Assembly: GCA_001414485.1 (NCBI GenBank)
Contig: LLEY01000044.1
Span: 310,001-374,000, forward strand
Origin: Calycina herbarum
Lineage: Eukaryota > Ascomycota > Leotiomycetes > Helotiales > Pezizellaceae
DNA length: 64,000 nt
Reading direction: 5' to 3'
Of the stretch, positions 49,062-60,917 are shown piece after piece; position 1 is the stretch's first letter, and every line of letters begins with the position of its first letter. A program made the translations under genes and the position numbers. Under the pieces are notes generated by a model. It searched no databases. It was not told the DNA's origin and saw only the letters and a list, made by a program, of their open reading frames with translations.

Positions 49062-49901
49062 AAGGAGCGAGGGAGTAAATGGATTTGAAAATCTGCTTAA
49101 AAAGATATGAGAAAGAGTGAATATATTTCCATCATAGCGGTGATACCTGGCACCCAAAAAAATTAAATTGGCATATGTATAAGGGTTTACAGGCATTGGG
49201 GGCGTTTGGGTGCGGCATTTTTTTCATTTATTTGTGCGGAATGCACTTACTTTGTATAGGGATTGATATGATCCAAAAACGGCATTTCTCTTTGAGGTTC
49301 TGATGAAATGGTGGTTTGATTGCATGGCCGAGGGTGGATAGGATAGAAAAGAATGGGGTTCGATTAAGGGGCATAAGGGAGGAGAGGTGCTTAGCTAGGG
49401 AAGAAGAGTTGAAAATTGAAATCTGTGGAATGGTTCAAATGGTTGACTCTTTGTGTGAAAGAATGAGTTTGAGGAGGGATTCAATTACAATTTAGAACGC
49501 CGCTTTATCTAAATCACATGCTGACAAGTCTAGGGGTAGTTCAGCAGTCCCTTTTGAAAAGGGAAAGGGGAGCCGATTACAAGGATGATATCAGTAAGTT
49601 TCCATGGGACAGCCTTTATCTAATTTCAATGCAGATAAAGCCATTCAGGTATGTAGTGCGGGGTAGAAATCCTGGAAGCAGACAAGATAAGTCCATCAAG
49701 AACGATGCATGGAAAACGCCCAGTTCGCACAATTCAAGTGATGAAAATTGGAAAAACGTACCAAAAAGTCAATCTTTAAAAAGAGTAATTACATTATTTT
49801 TTATAGAAGTTTTACCTTGTAGTTGTTTAAGTTATCAGGCGTTCGTAGGAAGAGGTGGTTTTGATGTTTGCAAGGCTGAGAAATGGACAAGGATAAATTT
49901 C

Positions 49902-49968
49902 GGCTAGCGCTCCTTTTTTGGGCTAGCCGGTTTGTTAGTTGGATCTGGCGTCTGCAATACGACGCCAG
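49902..49968. repeat. Two adjacent short hairpins
   Basis: GGCTAGC (49902-49908) pairs with GCTAGCC (49922-49928), and CTGGCGTC (49945-49952) pairs with GACGCCAG (49961-49968). They may be remnants of a small transposon: AGCGCTCC at 49906 has an inverted, related GGAGCGCC at about 50083. Confidence 0.4.
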
Positions 49969-50206
49969 CCTCCTAAATTTTGAATTACCTCTCTTTTTTG
50001 ACTCTGAAGTTCCTTCAAGTTGCTAGCCAATTTCCCAAGTCGGTTCAGAGGGAAGATGGAGTGTTTCTCCCCAATATCAGGGGGAGCGCCAACTTGTTTT
50101 TGCCCTGATCTACTCCAATGGTGAACGGTAGTAATCTCTACTCTACTCTACTCATTTCGCACGCTGTGTCAGCCTCTTCCTCTCCGCCAGATTGAGACTT
50201 CAGACT

Positions 50207-50413
50207 ATGCTACTGCGAACACAGAGAGCTAACAGAGTTCTCAAAAGCTCCTTGATTTCCTTGGTCTCATTTGCTTGCATACAACTTGCACATCTTGTGG
50301 CAAGCAGCCTACCCACTGTTATGAGAAGCTCCCACAGCTCACAATTTCAAGGTAAGATCAAATGAATACTTGTGCAAAGGCAATTTGCTGACAAACATCT
50401 AGATGGCACCTGA
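50207..50413 (+). CDS. Candidate 51-residue secreted peptide
   Basis: ATG 50207 opens MLLRTQRANRVLKSSLISLV, whose hydrophobic stretch runs on through SFACIQLAHLVASS like a signal peptide or single membrane segment. A GTAAGA donor at 50352 and a branch-like GCTGAC plus ATCTAG acceptor ending 50402 add three codons before TGA. There is no homology I can name and no cysteine pattern. The neighbouring DNA is repeat-rich, so this is a weak call. Confidence 0.18.
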
Positions 50414-50531
50414 TGCTTCTCCCTGCATAACCTCTATTGAAGCAACAGCAACCCACAACAATTTTCCAATTCTCCTGTCGCTAATTTGTCTTTTGGAGGA
50501 TACCTGGAGAATACCGTGCTTCAAGCAGCCA

Positions 50532-50716
50532 CTTCCTCCATATTAAAGAGTAAGAATGAGTTCGCCGAGAACCTGTCACGAAGTACCGGCTGATGGTAAG
50601 CTACAAGTAGCAAACTCAATTTTCAAAAGCTAATTGTAAATAGGCGCCTTACCATCATCTGGTACTCGGTGACAGGTTCTCTGCGAACTCATTCTTACTC
50701 TTTAATATGGTGGAAG
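50532..50716. repeat. 56-bp imperfect inverted repeat (foldback)
   Basis: Arms 50532-50587 and 50661-50716 are reverse complements at 52 of 56 positions, separated by 73 bp. The shared core is TAAGAATGAGTT on one arm and AACTCATTCTTA on the other. No target duplication is obvious. A transcript through it would form a long stable hairpin. Confidence 0.8.
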
Positions 50717-50822
50717 TTGCGCCTTGAATTTGGCAGTCAATCAACCTCTGTGCCCCAACACCAAAGTCCAACCCACCAAAGCCTGCTTTCCTCAAACCCC
50801 CAGGGCCAAAAACAAGTCTCGG

Positions 50823-50860
50823 TATCTGCGTTGGATTATTCACTTGTGGATTTGATGGGG
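50823..50860 (+). repeat. Dispersed repeat R, truncated copy
   Basis: Shares ATCTGCGTTGGATTATTCAC with the copy at 53629 and the core GTTGGATTATTCAC with the copy at 51476, then diverges. It lies about 100 bp beyond the right arm of the foldback. Confidence 0.4.
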
Positions 50861-51475
50861 TCCAGCTCATGTTGTCTACATGACGAACTCGAACGCGATT
50901 TTGCATATCGCCAACTGGAATAATGGAAAAAGAGAGAAGCGAGGTGAGGACCATCTGCTCACATGAAGAACGGCCCATTCCACGAGAGTCGTATGCAATC
51001 TTTCCCTTTGTTTTCCTTCTTGATGTCTCCTATTATGAGTGGTTGGGAGCAACTTTTATCCTTGCTCACTGCTCTCAACTCAATGAAAAGACACATGCTA
51101 ATAAGAGACGATCATAGAAACCGGCTTGCTCGCTACCCTCGAATCGTTTCTGGATATGCACAATGTCTTCCTCCGATGACACCCACAAGATATCTTAACC
51201 GACGGGCTGGATCCGGGACACTGGTCGCTATCCTACCGCCCAATATGTAGGCTTTTTCAGTCGCGTCCTCAATGCCAACGAGGTCATCGACATTCCCGAG
51301 GCCAAATCTCCTTCATAACAGGCGCTTGTTGCGTTGACTGTTCAATCACGAACAGCAAACAAAAGACCCTCAAGGACCGTCGCCTATACTGAACTTTACC
51401 GTCTAAAACCAATCGTCTTAGAAAAAGTGGAAACAAAGCCTTTTCTGAACATCCCAACGCTGATTTTTTTATCTT

Positions 51476-51640
51476 ATGCGTGTTGGATTATTCACTAAAC
51501 AGGTGAAGGGGGGAGTATGAGTACCACAGAAAGCTTGGTGGAGAGACTGAGGCTGTTTTGAAGGATAGTTCTTGAGAATTGGTGAAGAAAAAAAGTAAGC
51601 AGTAGATGTTGTTTGCCGGGAGTAGAGAGAGTTGAGATGG
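51476..51640 (+). repeat. Dispersed repeat R, copy 2
   Basis: Aligns along about 160 bp with 53629-53773: GTTGGATTATTCACT, GGGGAGTATG, AGACTGAGGCTGTT, TGGTGAAGAA / TGTGAAGAA and GTAGAGAGAG occur in the same order. Origin unknown; probably a decayed mobile element or duplicated gene fragment. Confidence 0.5.
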
Positions 51641-51931
51641 TTGGATTGCGACTCGGCGGCGCTTTTCTTCGAATCTCGCTATCGCACGTCGCCAAAACCA
51701 AGCGAGATCACAACCCTGAAACCTCTTCGAGCACGTCGGAAACGCCATTACGAAGAAAAGAGCCTCTACTTCTGTACCACTGTCATATCGACTTTGCTCT
51801 TTAGCATTACCAGCTCGGTAACCCTTTCTCAATCACCAATTATTCTCGGTCACTTCTCCCGCTGCCTCGCGTCGTCTTGTGCTTCTCTCGCCATTTCCCA
51901 CGTCCTCCGAGTTTCTTCCGCGCACCTCACA

Positions 51932-52329
51932 ATGGAACTAAACAGTAAGTCTATCTTCTTCTGATCTCCCCTTCTCTACTCCGATATATCTATACCCATC
52001 AATGGCTCAAAGGCTAATAGCTCCTAGCAATCTACTTCATCCTCCTCCTCATACTCCTGACTCTCGCGAGCCTCCCCCCCCCCGTACTCGGAGACTCCTT
52101 CCTTCGACAAATTTATTTCTGGATCTCCGTTCTTCTCGGTTGTATGGTTGTCAGTCGCTGGTTGGAACTCATTGGTCACGAACGAGTTTTTCTTCTTTTT
52201 CGATTCGCAAGAAACGTTGGTCGGGGTGTGGTGCGAGGCAATCCTGTGAACCTGTGGGTGGATTTGGGGAGACAAGTGCTACCGGAGCAAGCAGTGATGG
52301 AGGGAGAGGAAGAGGAAGATGGAGAGTGA
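51932..52329 (+). CDS. Small membrane protein of unknown function
   Basis: Exons 51932-51944 (13 nt: ATGGAACTAAACA) and 52028-52329 join over an 83-bp intron (GTAAGT...CTCCTAG) to 104 residues. The protein starts MELNTIYFILLLILLTLASL, a signal-anchor or membrane segment. A second hydrophobic segment follows (FWISVLLGCMVVSRWLELIG), then a basic stretch (RFARNVGRGVVRGNP) and an acidic end (MEGEEEEDGE). Clean splice sites, well-formed membrane segments and protein-like composition support a real gene, although a C-run inside exon 2 makes it prone to frameshift. No family is known to me. It sits alone between repeat R copies and a hAT MITE. Confidence 0.55.
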
Positions 52330-52786
52330 GATGGAGAAGAGTGAGGATAATCCGAGAGCGATTTTGTTGGAATATGGAGTTGCAAGATACCAAACAGATT
52401 ATTAGAAGTTCTCTTGAAGTTTTCTGTTATCTGATAGTGGCTGCTACACTGAGATTGTTATAATGTTTTACACTGGAGATGATTTTGTTTTTTTGCAAAG
52501 ATGCTGGTGGCAGCATCTCTATCCGTACACAACAAAGCGAGGCTGACTGATAGCCTTATGCAAGGTTGTCTTTCGCTTCGTGGTGCTGAGTTAGTAGGGG
52601 TTGTTCTAACAGGCTGCATGTTGTTCTAGCTTCTGCCCTCTACCTGGAATTAAAGAGTAGTTTGCAGTCAACTCGTTGGGCTTCGGTGATGGATCGCCAA
52701 AGCGCACTCGTGCAAAAATATAGACATGTCAATATCAAAGCGGATATCTGGTCGCACTGTTATACTAAGTAGGTGGTTAACACGCG
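52330..52786. other. Spacer, nothing recognised
   Basis: Contains the 3' flank of the small membrane-protein gene. No gene, repeat or RNA is seen. Confidence 0.4.
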
Positions 52787-52794
52787 TGATGAAC

Positions 52795-53243
52795 CAGTGG
52801 CTCTCGATGGTCGGATATCTGATGGACGATCCATGGATTTATCCAATCCAAAATCCATGGATTATTCAAAATGAAATATCCATTAGTACCCAATCCACTG
52901 GATCATTCATTTGTCGAGTCCATGGATACTCATAGCAGTAAATGGATTATAGATAGTAGCCTTTTTAGTCTTCAAAGGCCGCTTTTGGCATAAAACACGC
53001 TGGTATAGTATTGAAAAACTGATACAATAATGTTGTTTTTATGAAGAAAAATTATTTATATTTACTCAATCTGACATATCGCCCACTTGCAGGGTATAAA
53101 GGGACATCCATGGATATCGACCATCCAATGAGTAGCCTCAAATATTATTGGACTGGATTAGATATATCGATAACATTAGTGGACTGGATCGGATTGTTCA
53201 AAACCCTACTGGATATCATCATATCCGTCCATCAAGAGCACTG
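52795..53243. mobile_element. hAT-type MITE with perfect 8-bp target duplication
   Basis: A 449-bp element starting CAGTG and ending CACTG, flanked on both sides by TGATGAAC (52787-52794 and 53244-53251). An 8-bp duplication and CAGTG ends are hallmarks of the hAT superfamily. The ends are imperfect inverted repeats: CTCTCGATGGTCGGATAT at the left, with its relative CTCTTGATGGACGGATAT on the opposite strand at the right. Both halves are crowded with subterminal ATCCA/TGGAT units, often as CCATGGAT, as expected for transposase-binding repeats. No transposase is encoded, so it must have been moved by a partner elsewhere. The perfect duplication suggests a fairly recent insertion. Confidence 0.88.
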
Positions 53244-53628
53244 TGATGAACCGAGATTGGAATGTTGTAAATTTCTTCGTGGTTGCAATCTAAGAAGATT
53301 CATTGTTCGAGGTATGGGACGAGCAATTTTATAATGCTGCCCCTCAGACTCTTTCCTAAATTTCTGTCGATTACTATTATGGTCACCACTCCCCGTTCAA
53401 GTTGCTTCACCTGACTGAATTCAACCCAGAACCCTGTCTTAGCAGCTCAAGCTGCGGAATCCGCGAGGGAGACCATGCAAGACCATGGGAAATATCGCAA
53501 AGGGCTTTTGCTTTCAACTGCTAAAGCCAATTGAAACGAAGAGGATCAACATATCATCGATTTCACGCTCGAAAGTACCGATGGAAAAACCTCGATAGGC
53601 AGGAGAATCGAGCTGCTATGCTACCCTT

Positions 53629-53773
53629 ATCTGCGTTGGATTATTCACTTGAAAAGAGGAAGAGGGGAGTATGTTTGATGAGTAGACTGAGGCTGTTAAA
53701 GCAGAATTTTATGGGGATTTGTGAAGAATAAGGTTGAGAAAAAGTTTTGTGGAAGTAGAGAGAGGGTGGGATG
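53629..53773 (+). repeat. Dispersed repeat R, copy 3
   Basis: Homologous to 51476-51640 over most of its length, and at its start to 50823-50860. It ends at the border of the AT-rich block. Confidence 0.5.
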
Positions 53774-54649
53774 AGTGCTTTCTTTCGAAATTAGAGTAGT
53801 TAAAATAAAAAAGTGATTAAATTGTGAAATAAAGAGTAAAAGTATTAAGTGAAGAAGTTATCTTGTTTTATATTATAATATAAAGAAGGCTAATTCTGTA
53901 GAGTTCTTAGCTCTTCTTAATAAACAGTTTAACTTTACTCTAACTAAGATAAACCTACTTATAAATATAATAGTAAGGTATTTGATATTAGAGTAGACTA
54001 GTTTTAGAGAAGTTAATATTCTACTTAGATAAAAAAAACGAACTTGTTAAAATAACTAATTCTAAATTATCTTTGAACTATCTAACTATACTTGATATAT
54101 ATAGTATTTATATTCTCTAGTTAATAAATAAACTATTAGTAAAAAATTATTTAACTAGAGTATATTAAAATGTTTTTATTATAGTAAGTTATAAATTAAG
54201 CTTCTCTTTTAATAATATTTTATAAATAATATATTTTATAATACTATAGCTACTAAAAGTTAGTATAAGAGAAATAAATAATAAGAATTACTTATTATAC
54301 TATTACTACCTTGTTTTTAAAGCTATTAATACTATTAAATATACTTACTTAAAAGCTAAGTATTATAAATCACGTTCTACGTAGTAAGTAGTCTAGATAG
54401 CGCTCTAATAGAATAAGATATAGAGATCTAGAAAAGAAGAAAACGTTAGAAAAAGAAGAAATCTCTAGATTAGCTAAGAGACTTATAGATCTTATTTATT
54501 AGAAGTTATATATAATCCCGCGACTAGGTTTTCTCTATTATCTTATCTACTATAAGCTTATTATCTTAATTAACTAGTACTTTAGTAAATAATTATATAT
54601 TATTATTATTATATACTACTCTTCTTATAGATCTTTATAATATAGATAA
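53774..54649. other. AT-rich, RIP-like DNA without coding capacity
   Basis: An abrupt switch to very AT- and TpA-rich sequence full of TAA/TAG in every frame. Probably the remains of older repeats erased by RIP; no family could be recognised. Confidence 0.65.
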
Positions 54650-54852
54650 TATAACGATACGAAACGGATACTACTACAAAAGAGGCATATAGGAGTACGT
54701 TCGATAGAATAACATATATGAATACTAGGCTCTAATACGAAGGAAAAGACTAAATTAGCCTTTTCTAATAGAGAGAGAGAGAGCATCTATATATAAGAGG
54801 GCGGATAATAACAAGGTCCGAACCTGACATTCCTAAGACTCGAACACGTATC
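54650..54852 (-). mobile_element. Partial LTR in inverted orientation, interrupted by the Gypsy element
   Basis: Reads like the reverse complement of the LTR end: TATAACGATACGAAACGG (compare TGTAACGGCACGAAAC), then GAGGCATAT, GATAGAATAACAT and ACTAGGCTCTAATACGAAGG. It stops at GTATC, where the complete element begins, and host sequence resumes after the second GTATC at 61247. So the complete element landed inside this older copy. Confidence 0.7.
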
Positions 54853-55181
54853 TGTGATAGCCAGCCATCAGGAATGGGAATTGCCAAGGTTACGTACCAG
54901 AGTGGATACGGTTTAGGTTATAGGAATGTAAGGGTTACGTATTGGATTTGGTTACGTACTAGATGGGATATGTATTCGAGTATCAGGAATGTCCGGTTCG
55001 GACCTCCGAGTCTATTGTTATTATCCGACTCTCTTATATATAGATGCCCTTACCCTTAGTATCGAGAAAGGTTAATTTGATCTTTTCCTTTATGTTTAGA
55101 GCCTAGTATCTAAGCATGTTATTCTACGGAACGTACTTCTATATACCTCTTTTATAGTATTGTCTATTTCGTACCGTTATA
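54853..55181 (+). repeat. 5' LTR of the Gypsy element
   Basis: 329 bp, starts TGTGATAGCCAGCCATCAGG and ends GTACCGTTATA, where the 3' LTR ends GTGCCGTTACA. Differences from the 3' LTR are largely C/T and G/A transitions, with this copy more AT-rich. Confidence 0.9.
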
Positions 55182-58100
55182 TTAAAAGATTAAATTCTTC
55201 TCGCCGGGGACGGCCTGTTATAATATCTCACCGAGCGCGTTAACGTCCTGCTTTAAATTCGATTCGGCCTAGATTCGGATCAGTATAACGACAACCTTAA
55301 ATTGCTAGTTTATAAACAGCTAGTGATATCAGGGTTTGATATCTGTCAGTTAGCTAGTAAAAAGCGTATCCTCTAATACGTTAAGGAAGTAGAAGACGCT
55401 AAGGATTCCTAAGACTTTAAATAACCCTCTCTATATAGGGATTACTATACAAGGTTCGGAAAGTCGATATTAAGTTACCTAGAAGGCTCCTGAATCTACC
55501 CCTAACCCTTCCCTTAAACGACATCGAGTATATTAGACTAAGGAGCGACCCTAGGTCCTTCTAAAGCTCTGCTTAAGAGCGTTAAGCAACCTACTAGGGA
55601 AACCAGCAGACCTCTCTCTAAAAGATCTACGAACCGTACTCGTATACCTAAAAACAAAAGGTCCCGGAAAGGAAAGCAACCTACTCGAAACCCTAAAAAC
55701 AACCGAGACTTTTCAAATATAAACGAGATATAGGACGTAGTATAAGACTTAGAAGAAAAACTTAAGGATAACAACGATCGGTTCGAATAGATAGATATAA
55801 TTATAAAGGATCTCTAAGAATAAATCAGAGTCCCTTAACCTTCTTAATCCCGATCTAGAACCGACCCCTCTTCGATTCGAAGTCCTATGCTAGACCCTTT
55901 TCGCTTAAGAGACCTAACCCCTAATGCCTTCCCTCGACGGCAGACCACCCTACTTAACTATAAAGGTACTCTGATACCCCTCTAACCCGTGAAAAGCAAG
56001 ATTATAGAAAAGATTAAACCCTTAGATAACAGTATATCACCTATATATAGATAATAGAAGATATTAGTACGCGATAGACTCTAAGTAAATTCTAATTATT
56101 ATAATATAAGCCTGACTTGAAAAGCCCTTATCTAGAGTATAACTACTAGACTCGCTAGGAACTACCTTAAGCCCCGATACTAGTCTAAGTCGATTTATAT
56201 TACTTTCTACGATTATTAAGATATAATTAAACTTTTAGATTTATATTTCTTAATAAGATATAAGACAGAGGATACCTAGAACGCTTTCTAGATCTTATAG
56301 ATAGGTAGAAAGGATTACGCTAGAGAAACGTTTACTAACTTCAGAGGTCGCTTTTCAAGTATAGCTATACTTAGAGAGATACCGGAGTTAGAACGATTCT
56401 TTTATATATAGGAGAAGATTATACCATAGCTTCGAAACTCAGCTGCTACGCTTAAGAGACGTTAGAACCATAACTTCGTTGAAATAGTAGTAGATCTTCT
56501 AGCCCTAGATAAGGAACGACGTCGAAACACTAAGTTATATATAGTATATACTAATACGACCAAGCTAGTTAGTATAAACACTTCGGTTAAGACTACCTTT
56601 CAATCCTTATCTAGTTTAATACTGAAACCTCTTATACCTATACACGGATCCTTCTCTACCGTTTACCCCACTTCCCGCCCTTTCAAACCTACCTCGACTA
56701 GCGAAAGCCAAACGTCTACGGAACGCCTAAAACTTATAGACCGAGTCCCCGCCGGTATAACGTGTTACTAATATAGAAAGCCTAGGCACTACAAAACCGA
56801 TTGCCCTTAGCTACCTAGTATTAAAGAGATAGTCCGAGAAGTAGACCAACGGGAAGATAACCCCTAAGCCCTCGTAGAGTACCCCGATTTAGACCCGAGT
56901 TAGGTGGAAAACGAGGCAGCCTAGGTAAAGACTCCTTCCTAGGCCTACGTAAATGTAATCTATCGAATCTCGACCTTTCTAGACTTATAGGAGGAAACTA
57001 ATTCCTTACGAATATAACACTTAGTATATATAGATATAGTATTAAAATACGAGCCTTAATAGATATAGGAGCGAATAGATTCCTATTCTTAAATCGACCC
57101 CTAGCCTTATAGCTATCCTAATCGTTAGGTATATAGATTTGAAAACTACCCTACTCGGTGCTTATTCGTAGATATAATAGTAGTATTAAAAGTAAGGTAA
57201 CATAGTTTATACGACTATATTTGAACCTAGATCGACGTCGTATCTGAAACTGTCCCTTTATAGTCTTAGACCTTAGATAATAAGACCTAATTATTAGAAA
57301 CAAATAGTTAAGACATTTTAATATTCTCCTCGACCTTACTAGGAATTAAATCATTTAGCTAGCTAAAACCCTACCGACTCCTTACTTTAGAAAGGAGATC
57401 TTACTTTCTCTAACTTCTAGCTAGAACTAGAAGTCTAATTTAAATATATAGTTAGATATAAACCGAAGAGATTACGCTCTCTATTAAGATAAAAAGCGAA
57501 GGAATAGTAAGCTCTTAGCTAAGTTATTACTATTATCTACGATATTAACTGCCGGCGTCTACATATCTAACTCTAGTCTAAAACCCCTCTGACCTATAGG
57601 TATAGTGTAGACGGATCGGACCCTATACTCTTTTATTAGCGAAATAAGTATAAATGCTTTATACTTTAATATAAAGTAACCTAATACCGAGTTCTTTATA
57701 ACTAGTATCTACGAATTAGATCGGATTATTAACGAAAGATTAGTACTACCCTTAGATAATACTAAGACCACGGATCTAATACAGTCCTAACTCTCTCCTT
57801 ATTACTCGTTATTCTAGGATATGTTCTTAAAAGCAGCCTTAGATAAACTTCCCCCTTACCGCGTATATAACTATAAAATCACCTTAAACAAACCCCTTCC
57901 TACCTCCTACTCCCCTCTATATCGATAGTCAACTATAGAGCTATAAGTAACAAAAGAGTACCTTATAGACAATTTAAATAAAGGATTTATTATTAATAGT
58001 AATAGCCCTTTTACATCGCTAGTACTCTTCGTTAAAAAGCTAAATAGTAATAAGCTACGGTTCTATATCGATTATTAGAAGCTTAATATTCTTACCTAAA

Positions 58101-60917
58101 ACAACCCCTACTCGATTCCTTATATTAATAAACTCCTTTTAAGAATAAGAAAAGCTAAGATCTTTACTAAATTAGATATATAATAAGCTTTCTACTATAT
58201 CTGAATAGATCTCGACTTAGAAGAGATAACCACGTTTAAGACTAGGTATAGGATATATAAATATAAGGTCCTTCCTTTTAGACTCTATAATAGACCCGCT
58301 ACCTACTAACGTTATATAAACGACGTCTTAATCGACTATCTAGATAACTTCTATATCGCTTACCTAGACAATATACTAATTTATTTAAATAATATCAAAG
58401 AATATAAAGAATAAGTTAGGAAAGTCCTAAATCAGCTCTAAGAAGTAAGACTTTAAGTAGATATTAAGAAAAGCGAATTCAGTATTACTAGAGTTAAATA
58501 TCTAGGATATGTCTTAACTACGAAAGGACTCGAAGTAGACCCTAAGAAGGTTAAACCTCTACGAAACTAGGTCTAACCTAGCACTATAACAGGTGTAAAG
58601 TTATACTTAGGCTTTTATAGGTTCTATAGACAATTTATTAAGAACTTCAGCAAAATCGCAAAACCCTTAACTACTATAACACGCCCCTTAGAGCCGTTTC
58701 GGTGAACACCTAAATATAAAGAAGCCTTTAAAGAGTTAAGAACCTAGCTACTCTTAGTTTAAGCTTTATACCACTTCGACCTCGAATGTCCTACGAAGCT
58801 AGAGACAGACTCGTCTAATAGAGTAATAGCAGGTATATTCTCCTAACAACATAGTAATCGGTAGTATCCTATAGGATTTTACTCTCACGTCCTAGTCAGA
58901 TATAAAACAAACTAGGAGATCTACGACAAGGAATTGTTTATAATCATAGAAGCGTTTAGAAAATAGCAACCCGAATTTATATCGTATTAGAACTATATCG
59001 ACGTCTACTCGGATCATAGATCCTTAGAATACTTTATAATAACAAAGTTGCTCACTTCTAAACAAGTATAATAGATAGAATTCCTCTCCGACTTTAATTT
59101 CTAGATCCGATTCATATCTAGAAAGAACAATCAAAAGGCAGATATACTTACCAGACACGAGTAAGACATTAGAATATAAGATTAAGTTAAGTTAGACAGC
59201 CGCTCGCGTACCCTTTTAGAACCTGTTAGGCTAGACCTCTAAATCAACGCCGACCTTACTTAGAACTTTTTACAAAAACGAGCAACATCTCTTAACACGA
59301 TTAAGTTAGATATTATACTAGGGTCTAGGTCAGATATAATTTAGAGGCTAAGGACAGTAAACGTACAATCATTCTAGAAAGAACGTAGCGAACTTAAGAA
59401 CGGTTACACCGTCTTATAAGATAATTTACTTTTATATAGAGGACGGCTTTATATCTAAAGAAACACCGAACTCTATACAAATCTAATCTAAGAAGCCTAC
59501 AACCAAGTATCTAGTACTTACCTAAGTGCTTAAAAGATATACTAGTTACTAGTATCCGCCTACTACTAGGTCGGCATAGGTTCGGACTATAAACTATACG
59601 TGGCCAACTGCCGAGCTTATAGATACTCTTATCCTTAATAGACTAAATAATAAGGATTCCTCTACCTACTACTAGTACTAGACTACCCGATATAGTATAT
59701 TTATATAGACTTTAAGTTATTTCTAAAGGATAAACACAGATATAATACTATACTAGTATTTATTAACCGCCTTAGAAAGGATTCGGTATCTATATCCTAC
59801 CACTCTACTATCGACGCTAGAGGATTAGCCTAGCTTTTTATATAATAGATCTACCGGTTTAGTCACTGCCCCGAATCGATTACGTCTAATAGAGGACCTT
59901 AATTCGTCTTAGCTTTTTAGATAGAATTCTATTATATTATTAGTATTAAGCTTAAGCTCTCTACAGCCTACTACAAACAAACTAATAGTTAGACGGAGAT
60001 TATAAACCGATATATCAATCAGAGGCTAAGGCCTTTCATAACCTACTACTAGGATAACTAGAGTGAGTTAATCCCCCTAATAGACCGAGTATAAATGACC
60101 CTTCCGTACTCGTCTATCGGTATAACCCCGTATCGGCTCAAGTTCGGACTCGATTCGCGAACCTCGTAGGATTAGAATACCCCTAAGACTTCTATTCCCC
60201 GGGAACGATTAAACTACGATAAGGCAGTTAAGATAGCTACACGTATATACTCTGCCTAGCACGTAGCTAAAGACAATATAAACAAAGCCTAGTAGAGAAT
60301 ATAGGATACTACGAATCAGTACCGAAGAGCTATCGACTAGGACGTTAGTAATAGAGTTTACTTATCGACTAGGAACCTTAAGATAAATCGACCTAGCCGA
60401 AAGCTAGCTAAACAGTGGACGGGACCCTTTGAAATACTAGAACGTGTAGGACACTCTTATAGGTTAAAACTCCTAGAGGGATTATTAATTCATAATGTTT
60501 TCGCTATAGACGTACTATCCAAGGATCCGAATACCCCCCTACCTAGACAGGAAGCCTTAGAGCCACCCCTAGAAATCGTTCAAGGTATATAAGAATAGGA
60601 AGTTCAAGAAATTCTCAGTAGTAGACTTTTTAAGAGACAACTATAATACTAGGTAAGATAGGTCGGTTACGATACAGACCCTACCTAGTATCCTACCGAC
60701 AATTTTCAAGGTTTACCACATCTCCTAAGAGACTTCTATATCAAATATCCAGACAAACCAGGGCCGCCCCGACTCCTATCTAAATAGATACAGGTATAAG
60801 AGTTAGACAAGAACTAACAACCGAGTTACTACTAAAACAATCTACTCTGAAACCCCCTAATACCATCCCGACTACTATACGAAGCCTCGAGGACGAGTCT
60901 TTTTTAAGGGAGGGGGA

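Larger units (their letters stand above)
49062..51931. other. Repeat-rich spacer between HOM3 and a small membrane-protein gene
   Basis: No secure gene. Contains two adjacent hairpins (49902-49968), a candidate secreted peptide (50207-50413), a 56-bp inverted repeat (50532-50716) and two copies of a dispersed repeat (about 50823-50860 and 51476-51640). A 129-codon frame at 49518-49907 has an ATG but no recognisable features. Confidence 0.5.

Noticed and set aside
49518..49907. 129-codon open frame with ATG
   Set aside because: No domain, no splice structure and a composition like the surrounding spacer; position next to hairpins suggests non-coding DNA.
55538..55774. Open frame opposite the Gypsy gag region
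   Set aside because: Antisense to a recognisable retrotransposon in RIP-mutated DNA; open by chance because stops accumulated on the other strand.
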